A DNA stretch of 22,556 bases, taken from positions 1-22,556 of the IMG/VR virus record IMGVR_UViG_3300028844_006851. One strand, 5' to 3'. The notes beneath the pieces were generated by a model. It did not search any database, was not told the DNA's origin, and saw only the letters and a program-made list of their open reading frames with translations. The translations under genes and the position numbers were made by a program. This document shows positions 12,318 through 17,924 of the stretch, in pieces. How positions within the stretch are numbered: position 1 is the stretch's first letter; the number at the start of each line of letters is the position of its first letter. The stretch is from a virus.

Positions 12318-13051
12318 GAGTCAACCCCTTCTACTACAAATCCCGTTTCATCCTTCTTTGCCAAACCTTTTTCGATAAGACCAACAACAACACCTTTCTT
12401 GTCAAGAAAACGCAAGTCAGTTTCATCACCATTGACGACCTCAAAACCTTTCCATGTTTTGGGTAATTGATTGCGAAATACAACGGCAACATTGCCACCC
12501 ATTAAAAGAACCATCTCGCACTTTTTGTCGTTATTCTCTGAGCGAGAAAAAGTTAAATGATAATTAGAGGGAAATTTTGCCTCGCCCTTAACAAAAGGCT
12601 TGCCAAGAAAAGAACACATTCTTTTGAATGACTTAGTATAATCATAAAATTGAGTGGATGAATGTTTTTCTAGAATGGTCACACCATCCTCATTGATCTC
12701 ATTTTCCCACATAATATCACTTGTGAGATTAGGGCGAAATACAGCTTGCATACTTTTCTTTTGTGCTGACTTAATTGAAGAAGTAATTTCTTTGGATAGT
12801 TTTTCAAAAAACTCGATTTTCTTCTCGAAGAACAATTTTGTTTTGTTAATGCGTGAATCTTGAACAGATCCCATTTGACCACGACCTGCCGTATTCAAAC
12901 AAGACATTGTGCAACCTTTAGAACGCCATTGGCAAGTTTCGTAGCCTGAAAGATTTGCTGGGGCAAGGTGAATGCCTTTTGTGATGTAGCCTAATTTCTC
13001 GCCTTTGAGAATCTTTTGGTTACCTGATGTTAGAAGTGTTGTTTTAATCAT
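12314..13051 (-). CDS. GP88-family phage protein
   Basis: A 245-residue protein. Residues 30-60 carry the family's recognisable segment: APANLSGYETCQWRSKGCTM then SCLNTAGRG, with cysteines at 40, 47 and 51 (C-x6-C-x3-C), probably binding metal or an iron-sulphur cluster. Downstream are the VFRPNLTSDIMWE region (expected RxN-x-SDI) and a long alpha/beta domain with FYDYTKSFKRM and NYHLTFSRSEN. I recognise this as the mycobacteriophage gene product 88 family, found in many phages and plasmids; its biochemical role is unknown. It is leaderless and heads a bicistronic unit with 12189-12317. Confidence 0.72.
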   Translation of the reverse strand: MIKTTLLTSGNQKILKGEKLGYITKGIHLAPANLSGYETCQWRSKGCTMSCLNTAGRGQMGSVQDSRINKTKLFFEKKIEFFEKLSKEITSSIKSAQKKSMQAVFRPNLTSDIMWENEINEDGVTILEKHSSTQFYDYTKSFKRMCSFLGKPFVKGEAKFPSNYHLTFSRSENNDKKCEMVLLMGGNVAVVFRNQLPKTWKGFEVVNGDETDLRFLDKKGVVVGLIEKGLAKKDETGFVVEGVDS

Positions 13052-13057
13052 AACTAC

Positions 13058-13086
13058 ATACTAAGGCACTTTTTTAAATATAGCAA
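13058..13086 (-). promoter_or_regulatory. Leaderless-type promoter for 13051
   Basis: -35 TTGCTA (13081-13086), 17-base spacer, -10 TAGTAT (13058-13063), GTAGTT, ATG. Confidence 0.8.
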
Positions 13087-13116
13087 GAAAAAAGATCAAC
13101 TAAATGAAAATAGTTG

Positions 13117-13182
13117 TAAGTCGTTGGATATCAAGGAGTTACGTGGGCCAGGCGCCGTAAGTCGTTGAACATCAACGGTTTA
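13117..13182 (+). repeat. Double-palindrome element R11
   Basis: First arms TAAGTCGTTGG / TCAAGGAGTTA, spacer CGTGGGCCAGGCGCCG, second arms TAAGTCGTTGA / TCAACGGTTTA. Lies between a minus-strand terminator and the next minus-strand promoter. Confidence 0.9.
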
Positions 13183-13199
13183 CGGAAAAAATACACTAC

Positions 13200-13232
13200 A
13201 AAAAGGCCCCGCCCGTCCGAAGGGCGAGGTCT
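13200..13232 (-). terminator. Rho-independent terminator after 13258
   Basis: Minus strand GACCTCGCCC / GGGCGGGGCC around a TTCGGAC-type loop, followed by a T-run; located 26 bases after the stop codon. Confidence 0.85.
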
Positions 13233-13257
13233 TATTTACGTTAAACCTATTTAGGGC

Positions 13258-13587
13258 TCAAATGACTTGGTGCGCATTCTCGTAAAATTCTTTATCATGC
13301 TCGCCTGTCTTTTTCACCTTGCGAAGCTCTTCGCACTCAGAAGGGTAAGCATGGCAGGGTTCGTCTTTTCCGTTCTGCTTGATATACCAAGCAGGTGGGT
13401 CAAGAGGTTGAACAAGCAAACCGATAAACCCATACTCCACAAAGTACTTGAGTATTGTTGATCTACCAATCCCATTGATGCAAACATTTACTTCAGTACC
13501 TACGGCAGGTATTGGCTTTTCGCAAACCCATTGGAGTTTCTCGAACTCGGTATAAGATGATACGGGTTGTTCTACTTTTTCGTGCAT
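13258..13587 (-). CDS. Conserved phage protein of unknown function
   Basis: A 109-residue protein: MHEKVEQPVSSYTEFEKLQW, then the characteristic PIPAVGTEVNVCINGIGRST and VEYGFIGLLVQPLDPPAWYI. The IPAxGxxVxVxINGIGxxT...YFxExGFxGxxV...PPAWYxKQN pattern recurs in small phage proteins and forms a probable SH3-like beta barrel; no activity is known. ATG 13587 overlaps the previous gene by 16 bases and has the strong ribosome site AAGGAAGAAG, so here translation is Shine-Dalgarno-driven and coupled, unlike promoter-proximal genes. Confidence 0.85.
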   Translation of the reverse strand: MHEKVEQPVSSYTEFEKLQWVCEKPIPAVGTEVNVCINGIGRSTILKYFVEYGFIGLLVQPLDPPAWYIKQNGKDEPCHAYPSECEELRKVKKTGEHDKEFYENAHQVI

Positions 13588-13757
13588 TTTTCTTCTTCCT
13601 TCTTTACTTTGTTTAATTGATCGATACTCTTAGCCAGAAAGATGATATCTTCTCTTGCTATCTGTTTTCCCTCGGCTGAGGCGTTATCATTTTCGAGAAC
13701 CTGCAAGTAAACTCTTACTGCTGACTCCCAACTAGGTGCTATATCTATTGTTTCCAT
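13572..13757 (-). CDS. Small hypothetical helical protein
   Basis: A 61-residue protein: METIDIAPSWESAVRVYLQV, then LENDNASAEGKQIAREDIIF and a basic/acidic helical end (DQLNKVKKEEEKCTKK). Mostly helix. It is the leaderless first gene of a two-gene unit with 13258-13587, whose ribosome site lies within its last codons. The promoter overlaps the end of the 13771-13944 gene. Function unknown. Confidence 0.75.
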   Translation of the reverse strand: METIDIAPSWESAVRVYLQVLENDNASAEGKQIAREDIIFLAKSIDQLNKVKKEEEKCTKK

Positions 13758-13764
13758 ACTTAGT

Positions 13765-13794
13765 ATTCTATTATTTTCTGTTGACGATTGTCAA
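13765..13794 (-). promoter_or_regulatory. Leaderless-type promoter for 13757
   Basis: -35 TTGACA (13789-13794), 18-base spacer, -10 TAGAAT (13765-13770), seven bases, ATG; lies within the end of the upstream gene. Confidence 0.7.
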
Positions 13795-13944
13795 CCTTTC
13801 TCCTGTTTTTATCTTGTGGTCGATGTAGAGTTTGTTTGCTAAGTGGTTCGCTCTAGCTCTTGATTTTACATTATCAACTAGCTTGCCGAATACACGAATA
13901 TTGAGCCACTCTTTGAAGTTTGGGTTTGTACTAATCGTTATCAT
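13771..13944 (-). CDS. 57-residue protein, paralogue of 9110-9283
   Basis: A short gene, MITISTNPNFKEWLNIRVFG, continuing KLVDNVKSRARANHLANKLY and ending GERLTIVNRK. It aligns without gaps to the 9110-9283 product at MITI, NPNF, FG, V-x-x-V, the basic RxKA/RARA stretch and HK, and both have 57 residues. ATG 13944 sits six bases after a -10. The helix KSRARANHLANKL is basic, compatible with nucleic-acid contact. Function unknown. Confidence 0.72.
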   Translation of the reverse strand: MITISTNPNFKEWLNIRVFGKLVDNVKSRARANHLANKLYIDHKIKTGERLTIVNRK

Positions 13945-13950
13945 ATATAC

Positions 13951-13979
13951 ATACTAGAGCCATTCGTGCTAAACTGCAA
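13951..13979 (-). promoter_or_regulatory. Leaderless-type promoter for 13944
   Basis: -35 TTGCAG (13974-13979), 17-base spacer, -10 TAGTAT (13951-13956), GTATAT, ATG. Confidence 0.8.
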
Positions 13980-14010
13980 GAAAAAAATGATGTTTAAATG
14001 CATTTTGTCG

Positions 14011-14076
14011 TAACCTCTTGGTTATCAAGTAGTTACAGCGCCCCCGCGCCGTAAGTCGTTGATAGTCAACAACTTA
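14011..14076 (+). repeat. Double-palindrome element R12
   Basis: First arms TAACCTCTTGG / TCAAGTAGTTA, spacer CAGCGCCCCCGCGCCG, second arms TAAGTCGTTGA / TCAACAACTTA. Between a minus-strand terminator and the next minus-strand promoter. Confidence 0.9.
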
Positions 14077-14092
14077 GGTAATTGTCAAGCAC

Positions 14093-14126
14093 AAAAAAAA
14101 CCCCCTCCCGCTACGCAGGAAGGGGT
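14093..14126 (-). terminator. Rho-independent terminator after 14142
   Basis: Minus strand ACCCCTTCCTGC / GCGGGAGGGGG stem with a short loop, followed by eight T; 16 bases beyond the stop codon. Confidence 0.88.
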
Positions 14127-14141
14127 AAGTAACAACGACGT

Positions 14142-15005
14142 TTACACTTCGACTAATTCGTCTTCGATGACCTCCATGTCAAGAACATTCTCGACGTGAT
14201 CGTCCATCTCAAAACTGACCTCGCCATCAAGAACTGAATGCAAAGCATCAGAGCGATTTGGCAAGGCAACTAAATTCCCCTTGTAGACCTCAGTGAAGGC
14301 ATTGTAAAGAGAATTTACATTGCGATCCCAAAATTGAGGATGATCGGAGGATTCCCATTGGTCAACCACGTCGATGATCTTGGACTTAGGTAAAGCACCT
14401 GCCTTGCAAGCACGAATGACAATGTCATTGACTTGGGCATTGGTAAGCTCCACATTCTTGTAGGCATTGATGCGCTGATCTTGACCATGCCAAAATCCGA
14501 ACAATTTACCTAGCGCACGATTGATCGTGAAGTCCAAGTCCTGCAATATGTTGCGAGTATGACGACGAGCCAACTTAATGGTATTAGTAAAAATAAGGTT
14601 GTCGCAAACAAATGGAGCATCACCTGCGCACAATCCCGCAGGAAAAGTCTTGTCGTGAGAATTGCGCAAACCGATTACACAACCACGATCCGACTCGGCA
14701 CGATTGGCATGATCCACGGCAAACAAACCAAAATAATGATTGTTGTTCCTAGCAAGAGAATGAACCTCGTCTTGAATGGTGAACCCTTGATCGCCTAAGA
14801 AACCTCTAGCACGAGTTACTAAATCGTGGTGAGCGATAGGTTGGTAAGAGATTGCCCTCTCGCCATTGGCATTTTCTTTTTTGCGAAACTCGACAGGTGG
14901 AGTAGGAACTCCTACGACTTGATCGTAGTCTACGAGAGTGCGATTGCCTCCACAAATGCTAAGGTTAATTTTGCGAGGAGCGATGTTGTTTTCTTGATTT
15001 TCCAT
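14142..15005 (-). CDS. DUF932-like phage protein
   Basis: A 287-residue protein. The N-terminus has SYQPIAHHDLVTRARGFLGD; the centre has the recognisable CVIGLRNSHDKTFPAGLCAG and PFVCDNLIFTN, then RRHTRNILQDL. I associate the xGLRNSHDKS...FVCDNLxF...RHT pattern with DUF932 proteins of phages and plasmids, whose role is unknown (an anti-restriction-like function is sometimes suggested). The C-terminus is acidic (EMDDHVENVLDMEVIEDELV). GC content is higher than the neighbours. It is a leaderless single-gene unit with a strong terminator. Confidence 0.72.
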   Translation of the reverse strand: MENQENNIAPRKINLSICGGNRTLVDYDQVVGVPTPPVEFRKKENANGERAISYQPIAHHDLVTRARGFLGDQGFTIQDEVHSLARNNNHYFGLFAVDHANRAESDRGCVIGLRNSHDKTFPAGLCAGDAPFVCDNLIFTNTIKLARRHTRNILQDLDFTINRALGKLFGFWHGQDQRINAYKNVELTNAQVNDIVIRACKAGALPKSKIIDVVDQWESSDHPQFWDRNVNSLYNAFTEVYKGNLVALPNRSDALHSVLDGEVSFEMDDHVENVLDMEVIEDELVEV

Positions 15006-15013
15006 AATATATA

Positions 15014-15042
15014 ATAATAGTTGAGTTTTAGTGTTTAGTCAA
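15014..15042 (-). promoter_or_regulatory. Leaderless-type promoter for 15005
   Basis: -35 TTGACT (15037-15042), 17-base spacer, -10 TATTAT (15014-15019), eight bases, ATG. Spacing is slightly longer than in sister promoters. Confidence 0.65.
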
Positions 15043-15045
15043 GGA

Positions 15046-15279
15046 TTAATTTCTTGAAAATTGTTCTGAGTTATTCTGCATTTGATCGTAAGCATCTGCG
15101 CGACGAGCAATCTCTTTAAGAGTGACCCCCATGACTGCAAGTAGCATGGTTTCGTCTTCGTCGATTTCGCCTTGCTTAGGCTCAATGAAAGTTTCGAACA
15201 ACCACCCCATAGTATGCTCCATAGCATCAATGGCAGTTTCAAATGAGTCGTCCGATGAGTAGTCTTTTTTAATATTCAT
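15046..15279 (-). CDS. Small acidic hypothetical protein
   Basis: A 77-residue protein: MNIKKDYSSDDSFETAIDAM, then EHTMGWLFETFIEPKQGEID and MLLAVMGVTLKEIARRADAYD. Helical and acidic. Its ATG lies inside the end of 15269-15394 (overlap 11 bases), so it is translationally coupled to that leaderless gene, with only a weak AAGAAA ribosome site. Function unknown. Confidence 0.75.
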   Translation of the reverse strand: MNIKKDYSSDDSFETAIDAMEHTMGWLFETFIEPKQGEIDEDETMLLAVMGVTLKEIARRADAYDQMQNNSEQFSRN

Positions 15280-15394
15280 AGTTTCTTTTATGCTTAGGTT
15301 TCCTGTTGTACTTAGAGTTATTCTTGTGAGGACGTGCCTTGGTGAAGAGGACTTGAAGTCTGATCTTCGGGGTCTTTGTCTTTCTCACTTTCAT
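15269..15394 (-). CDS. 41-residue highly basic peptide
   Basis: ATG 15394 (MKVRKTKTPKIRLQVLF) is chosen because it stands six bases from a -10; the longer reading translates the promoter. The whole peptide is Lys/Arg-rich (TKARPHKNNSKYNRKPKHKR), so it may bind nucleic acid, or may serve mainly as the translated lead-in to the coupled 15046-15279 gene. Function unknown. Confidence 0.6.
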   Translation of the reverse strand: MKVRKTKTPKIRLQVLFTKARPHKNNSKYNRKPKHKRNYEY

Positions 15395-15400
15395 ATATAC

Positions 15401-15429
15401 ATAGTAACACCTAGAGGTTAAAAGCGCAA
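15401..15429 (-). promoter_or_regulatory. Leaderless-type promoter for 15394
   Basis: -35 TTGCGC (15424-15429), 17-base spacer, -10 TACTAT (15401-15406), GTATAT, ATG. Confidence 0.75.
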
Positions 15430-15460
15430 GAAAAAAATGATGTTTAAATGCATTTTGTTG

Positions 15461-15526
15461 TAAGTCGTTGAATATCAAGGACTTGCGCGGGCCAGGCGCC
15501 GTAAGTCGTTGAGCACCAAAGGTTTA
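15461..15526 (+). repeat. Double-palindrome element R13
   Basis: First arms TAAGTCGTTGA / TCAAGGACTTG, spacer CGCGGGCCAGGCGCCG identical to R8, second arms TAAGTCGTTGA / CCAAAGGTTTA. Between divergent promoters. Confidence 0.9.
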
Positions 15527-15552
15527 TGGCATAAAAAAAATAAACTAAATTC

Positions 15553-15581
15553 TTGACTCTCGGTCATTTATGCCCTAGTAT
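15553..15581 (+). promoter_or_regulatory. Promoter for 15618 with a true leader
   Basis: -35 TTGACT, 17-base spacer, -10 TAGTAT; start expected near 15588, leaving about 30 bases that contain AAAGGA seven bases before ATG 15618. It contrasts with the leaderless sites. Confidence 0.75.
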
Positions 15582-15617
15582 ATATACATAACATTAATCA
15601 TTAACCAAAGGAAAAAT

Positions 15618-15926
15618 ATGACCCACACAATAAATAGCGAAACTCTAGAAACTGCAGTTCAGATGAAACAAGGAATCGTGGTACACGATTTGGAAACCCT
15701 CAATCAATTAGTCGGTGATGCAATTCTTCAGCTTGCCTCTCAGGACACACTTGGATCACTGAATGCTAAGTCTGCGGTAGAGAAAGTTGCTAAAGATCAA
15801 TTTGAAAAAGATTACGGAAGTCGCCAGATCTCATGGGTAGATTATGCTACCAAATTCTCCAAGAATCTTGACGGCAACCCTTTTCTTCTTGACGAGATAC
15901 TCGCTGATAGATTAGAGAGGTCTTAA
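15618..15926 (+). CDS. Hypothetical protein, 102 residues
   Basis: Begins MTHTINSETLETAVQMKQGI; helical throughout (HDLETLNQLVGDAILQLAS, KSAVEKVAKDQFEKDYG), with RQISWVDYATKFSKNL and an acidic end (LDEILADRLERS). Has a conventional leader and Shine-Dalgarno site (AAAGGA), which may mean a higher or differently timed expression than the leaderless genes. It forms the cassette between R13 and R14. Function unknown. Confidence 0.82.
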   Translation: MTHTINSETLETAVQMKQGIVVHDLETLNQLVGDAILQLASQDTLGSLNAKSAVEKVAKDQFEKDYGSRQISWVDYATKFSKNLDGNPFLLDEILADRLERS

Positions 15927-15941
15927 TCTCTCAAAAGCCCA

Positions 15942-16007
15942 TAAGTCCTTGGCAGTCAAGGGCTTAGGGCGCGGGGGCGCCGTAAGTCGTTGATATTCAA
16001 CAACTTA
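15942..16007 (+). repeat. Double-palindrome element R14
   Basis: First arms TAAGTCCTTGG / TCAAGGGCTTA, spacer GGGCGCGGGGGCGCCG, second arms TAAGTCGTTGA / TCAACAACTTA. Between convergent genes, next to the terminator of the minus-strand operon. Confidence 0.9.
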
Positions 16008-16023
16008 GGGAAAATAACCTCAC

Positions 16024-16056
16024 AAAAAAAACCCCACCTTTCCGAAGGGTGGGGTT
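16024..16056 (-). terminator. Terminator of the 17776-16076 operon
   Basis: Minus strand AACCCCACCCT / AGGTGGGGT stem with TCGGAA-type loop, then eight T. It lies about 20 bases after the last stop codon of the operon. Confidence 0.9.
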
Positions 16057-16075
16057 ATATTTGGTCACTTCCTAT

Positions 16076-16228
16076 TTAGGAGTGACATTTTTGTAATCGA
16101 TATAATTTTTGAAGCAAGTAATTATGCTCTCTTTTAAGTTTGTAGTAAGACGGGGTGTTCTCACCGTAGATTTCCCTACAGGCCAATTGGTACCCAAGGA
16201 ATCTGACTCTTTCTCTTAATGTATCCAT
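16076..16228 (-). CDS. 50-residue basic hypothetical protein
   Basis: A short frame, MDTLRERVRFLGYQLACREI, then YGENTPSYYKLKREHNYLLQ and KLYRLQKCHS. Basic, helical, tyrosine-rich; composition and codon use are protein-like. It starts three bases after the stop of 16232-16471 and ends just before a strong terminator, so it is the last gene of the seven-gene operon starting at 17776. Function unknown. Confidence 0.65.
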   Translation of the reverse strand: MDTLRERVRFLGYQLACREIYGENTPSYYKLKREHNYLLQKLYRLQKCHS

Positions 16229-16231
16229 AAT

Positions 16232-16471
16232 CTAGACCTTGTTGAGGCTAACAATTCTGTCGTAGCGAAAAGAGCGAACTTCGCCACGATTAAAACAGTG
16301 TGCCCTGAAACCCGCAACACTCAAGCCTTGCTTTATGTTTCCGAACTCATTCCTGTGTTTGGGTTGTGATATGGTGTACATTGCGGTGTTGCCACCCTTG
16401 GTTTTATATACCAAGCTGTACATGGGGTTGAATAATCTAGCAATTTTAACTAGTAACTTTTTCATCTTCAT
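16232..16471 (-). CDS. Small protein with WYL-like C-terminal motif
   Basis: A 79-residue protein with an N-terminal basic amphipathic helix (MKMKKLLVKIARLFNP) and a C-terminal half containing AGFRAHCFNRGEVRSFRYDRIVSL. The FRAxC...xGxxRxFRYDRI pattern resembles the core of WYL ligand-binding domains, here in a minimal form, so a sensory or regulatory role is possible; this is a tentative reading. The strong ribosome site GAGGAG lies five bases before ATG 16471, and the gene overlaps the preceding one by 26 bases. Confidence 0.72.
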   Translation of the reverse strand: MKMKKLLVKIARLFNPMYSLVYKTKGGNTAMYTISQPKHRNEFGNIKQGLSVAGFRAHCFNRGEVRSFRYDRIVSLNKV

Positions 16472-16685
16472 TTATCTCCTCTATTGGGTTTTTGTTGTAG
16501 TGGTTGTAGAGTTCGCACGCCTCATCGGCAGTCTCACAGGTGTAAGAAATAATATCTCTTCCGAAGTAGGGGTGGTAATTGTCTCGATTTTCTTCGAAAT
16601 AAACCTCCCATTGTTCAGTGCTTTCGTTGTAGCTAGGTAAGTCCATTGGTTTACCTACGCAGAGTGCTTCTATGTAATTGTTCAT
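16446..16685 (-). CDS. Acidic hypothetical protein, 79 residues
   Basis: Begins MNNYIEALCVGKPMDLPSYN; central EQWEVYFEENRDNYHPYFGR, then TCETADEACELYNHYNKN and an acidic end. The DEACELYNHYNK helix after a small beta-like part resembles DUF-type sensor-like phage proteins but no family is certain. It starts one base after the previous stop and overlaps the next gene; its ribosome site is poor, so coupling is likely. Confidence 0.75.
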   Translation of the reverse strand: MNNYIEALCVGKPMDLPSYNESTEQWEVYFEENRDNYHPYFGRDIISYTCETADEACELYNHYNKNPIEEINEDEKVTS

Positions 16686-16686
16686 T

Positions 16687-16902
16687 TTAATAATTGTTTA
16701 CTCCTTCTAATTCTGATTCTAACCATAGCATGGCTTTTTGTCTGATGTCACAGTGTGAGACTTCAGTAAATACATCGTCATTGACTCGAAGATAAAGATC
16801 ATTCCCGTGCTTGTTCTCAGTCTCTAAGTCGTTTGCTGAATACCATGCTTGAGCATAGTGTATTGCTCTTTTCTCTATCTGTTTTGATTCTTCTAATTTC
16901 AT
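16687..16902 (-). CDS. Hypothetical protein, 71 residues
   Basis: ATG 16902 (MKLEESKQIEKRAIHYAQ) is two bases after the preceding stop. A TTG at 16938, inside the preceding gene, is an alternative start with a GGAG site at good spacing and would add 12 residues. The protein is acidic and helical (AWYSANDLETENKHGND, HCDIRQKAMLWLESELEG). Unknown function; middle gene of the 17776-16076 operon. Confidence 0.7.
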   Translation of the reverse strand: MKLEESKQIEKRAIHYAQAWYSANDLETENKHGNDLYLRVNDDVFTEVSHCDIRQKAMLWLESELEGVNNY

Positions 16903-16903
16903 C

Positions 16904-17125
16904 TTAGCAAGGGATTGGTGAGTCTTCGTCTGTTTCAATGGTTACTCCGAAATGAGATGCTAGCTCTGAAATCATTGTATCCTTATTGAAATAATTATAT
17001 GCATGGGTTAAAAGTTGCTCTTGCTCTTCTCCTGTATGCCCGTCTCTGAGTTCATCATATATCTCAAAGATATTCATATTCCAGTTCCATCCTTCTACTC
17101 GTGATTCTATTTGTGATTTTGTCAT
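16904..17125 (-). CDS. Acidic hypothetical protein, 73 residues
   Basis: Begins MTKSQIESRVEGWNWNMNIF; helical with EIYDELRDGHTGEEQEQLL, and a C-terminal HFGVTIETDEDSPIP. Starts 13 bases after the previous stop with a weak AAGAAA site. Nothing identifies a function; position and spacing mark it as an operon gene. Confidence 0.75.
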   Translation of the reverse strand: MTKSQIESRVEGWNWNMNIFEIYDELRDGHTGEEQEQLLTHAYNYFNKDTMISELASHFGVTIETDEDSPIPC

Positions 17126-17138
17126 ATTTCTTGTTTGT

Positions 17139-17372
17139 TTATAGTTGTGCTGATTGAAAAGATGATTCTATTCTAAGCTCATTTTGTAATGATGTCAAAC
17201 TTAAAATGATATCTTCTAGGGTTTCTTCGGCAGACATCATGGTTGCGCCAAGTGGAAACTTTTCAGGGTGTTGTTCGTGTCGATCCAAACATACTTTGGA
17301 CATCGGATCGGCATATGCCATTTCTCCTCTGACTATGTCTAGGATGGTTTCTCTTATCTTTGCTTGTGTCAT
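17139..17372 (-). CDS. Acidic hypothetical protein, 77 residues
   Basis: Begins MTQAKIRETILDIVRGEMAY, with YADPMSKVCLDRHEQHPEKF in the middle and a helical C-terminus (SAEETLEDIILSLTSLQNEL). Its ATG lies two bases after the previous stop, with AGG as a weak ribosome site, so it depends on the 17776 promoter. Function unknown. Confidence 0.75.
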   Translation of the reverse strand: MTQAKIRETILDIVRGEMAYADPMSKVCLDRHEQHPEKFPLGATMMSAEETLEDIILSLTSLQNELRIESSFQSAQL

Positions 17373-17374
17373 AA

Positions 17375-17776
17375 TTACCTATTGTATGCGGTTACTTGGT
17401 TGTGTTGTAATAAAACTTGATCTGCATAGTATACAAAACTTTCGTCCTTCTTGTCAACAAAAGTCTCATACTTATATGGATTATATGTTACCTCTGTCGC
17501 GGGGAGATCGGTGTCTACATTCTCTGCATCTTGAAGATAACCCTTGACAAACGCATGAACATTCTTACGCTTCTCACGAAGAACCTTTTCCCTACCCTTA
17601 ACATCAACATGAAAATAGCAATCCCATAAACCAATGGAATGATTCTTTGGAATGTGAGCCTTAACTAATCCGTGTTGCTTGACTGACCAGCAGTCCTTGT
17701 GAAGATTCTTGTATACATAAACAGGTCGGTTTGACTTGATTATATATCGTGGGTCTTGTTGGTTTCTCTTTATCAT
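17375..17776 (-). CDS. Hypothetical protein, 133 residues, first gene of operon
   Basis: ATG 17776 (MIKRNQQDPRYIIKSNRPVY) is selected from the promoter position; a longer reading would translate the promoter. Basic and beta-rich: VYVYKNLHKDCWSVKQHG, GLWDCYFHVDVKGREK, a basic helix VLREKRKNVHAFVKGYLQD, then acidic LPATEVTYNPYKYETFVDKK. It heads seven tightly spaced minus-strand genes ending at a terminator at 16024. Unknown function. Confidence 0.8.
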   Translation of the reverse strand: MIKRNQQDPRYIIKSNRPVYVYKNLHKDCWSVKQHGLVKAHIPKNHSIGLWDCYFHVDVKGREKVLREKRKNVHAFVKGYLQDAENVDTDLPATEVTYNPYKYETFVDKKDESFVYYADQVLLQHNQVTAYNR

Positions 17777-17782
17777 ATATAC

Positions 17783-17811
17783 ATAGTAAGGCACTTTTAT
17801 GATTAAGGCAA
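17783..17811 (-). promoter_or_regulatory. Leaderless-type promoter for 17776 operon
   Basis: -35 TTGCCT (17806-17811), 17-base spacer, -10 TACTAT (17783-17788), GTATAT, ATG. Confidence 0.8.
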
Positions 17812-17842
17812 GAAAAAAGATCAATTAAAATGAATTTTGTCG

Positions 17843-17908
17843 TAAGTCTATGGTAATCAAGGGTTTACGGCACGGGGGCGCCGTAAGTCGTTGATAGTCA
17901 AGGACTTA
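17843..17908 (+). repeat. Double-palindrome element R15
   Basis: First arms TAAGTCTATGG / TCAAGGGTTTA, spacer CGGCACGGGGGCGCCG, second arms TAAGTCGTTGA / TCAAGGACTTA. Rightmost copy; between a minus-strand terminator and the next minus-strand promoter. Confidence 0.9.
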
Positions 17909-17924
17909 TGAAAGTGTCAAGCCC

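Noticed and set aside
16811-16830. TCTAAGTCGTTTGC as a partial element
   Set aside because: It lies inside a coding sequence, has only a one-arm resemblance, no palindrome and no GC-rich spacer.
6874-17908. CRISPR array
   Set aside because: Repeats are hundreds to thousands of bases apart with genes between them, contain internal palindromes, and there are no unique spacers of regular length or cas genes.
6874-17908. Integron attC sites and a true integron
   Set aside because: Arms do not contain the GTTRRRY / RYYYAAC core boxes, cassettes face both directions, and no integrase gene is in the window. Only the general idea of a cassette array is retained.
6874-17908. Elements as ordinary rho-independent terminators
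   Set aside because: No T-tract follows either palindrome on either strand, and several copies sit beside a separate, perfectly good terminator or between divergent promoters.
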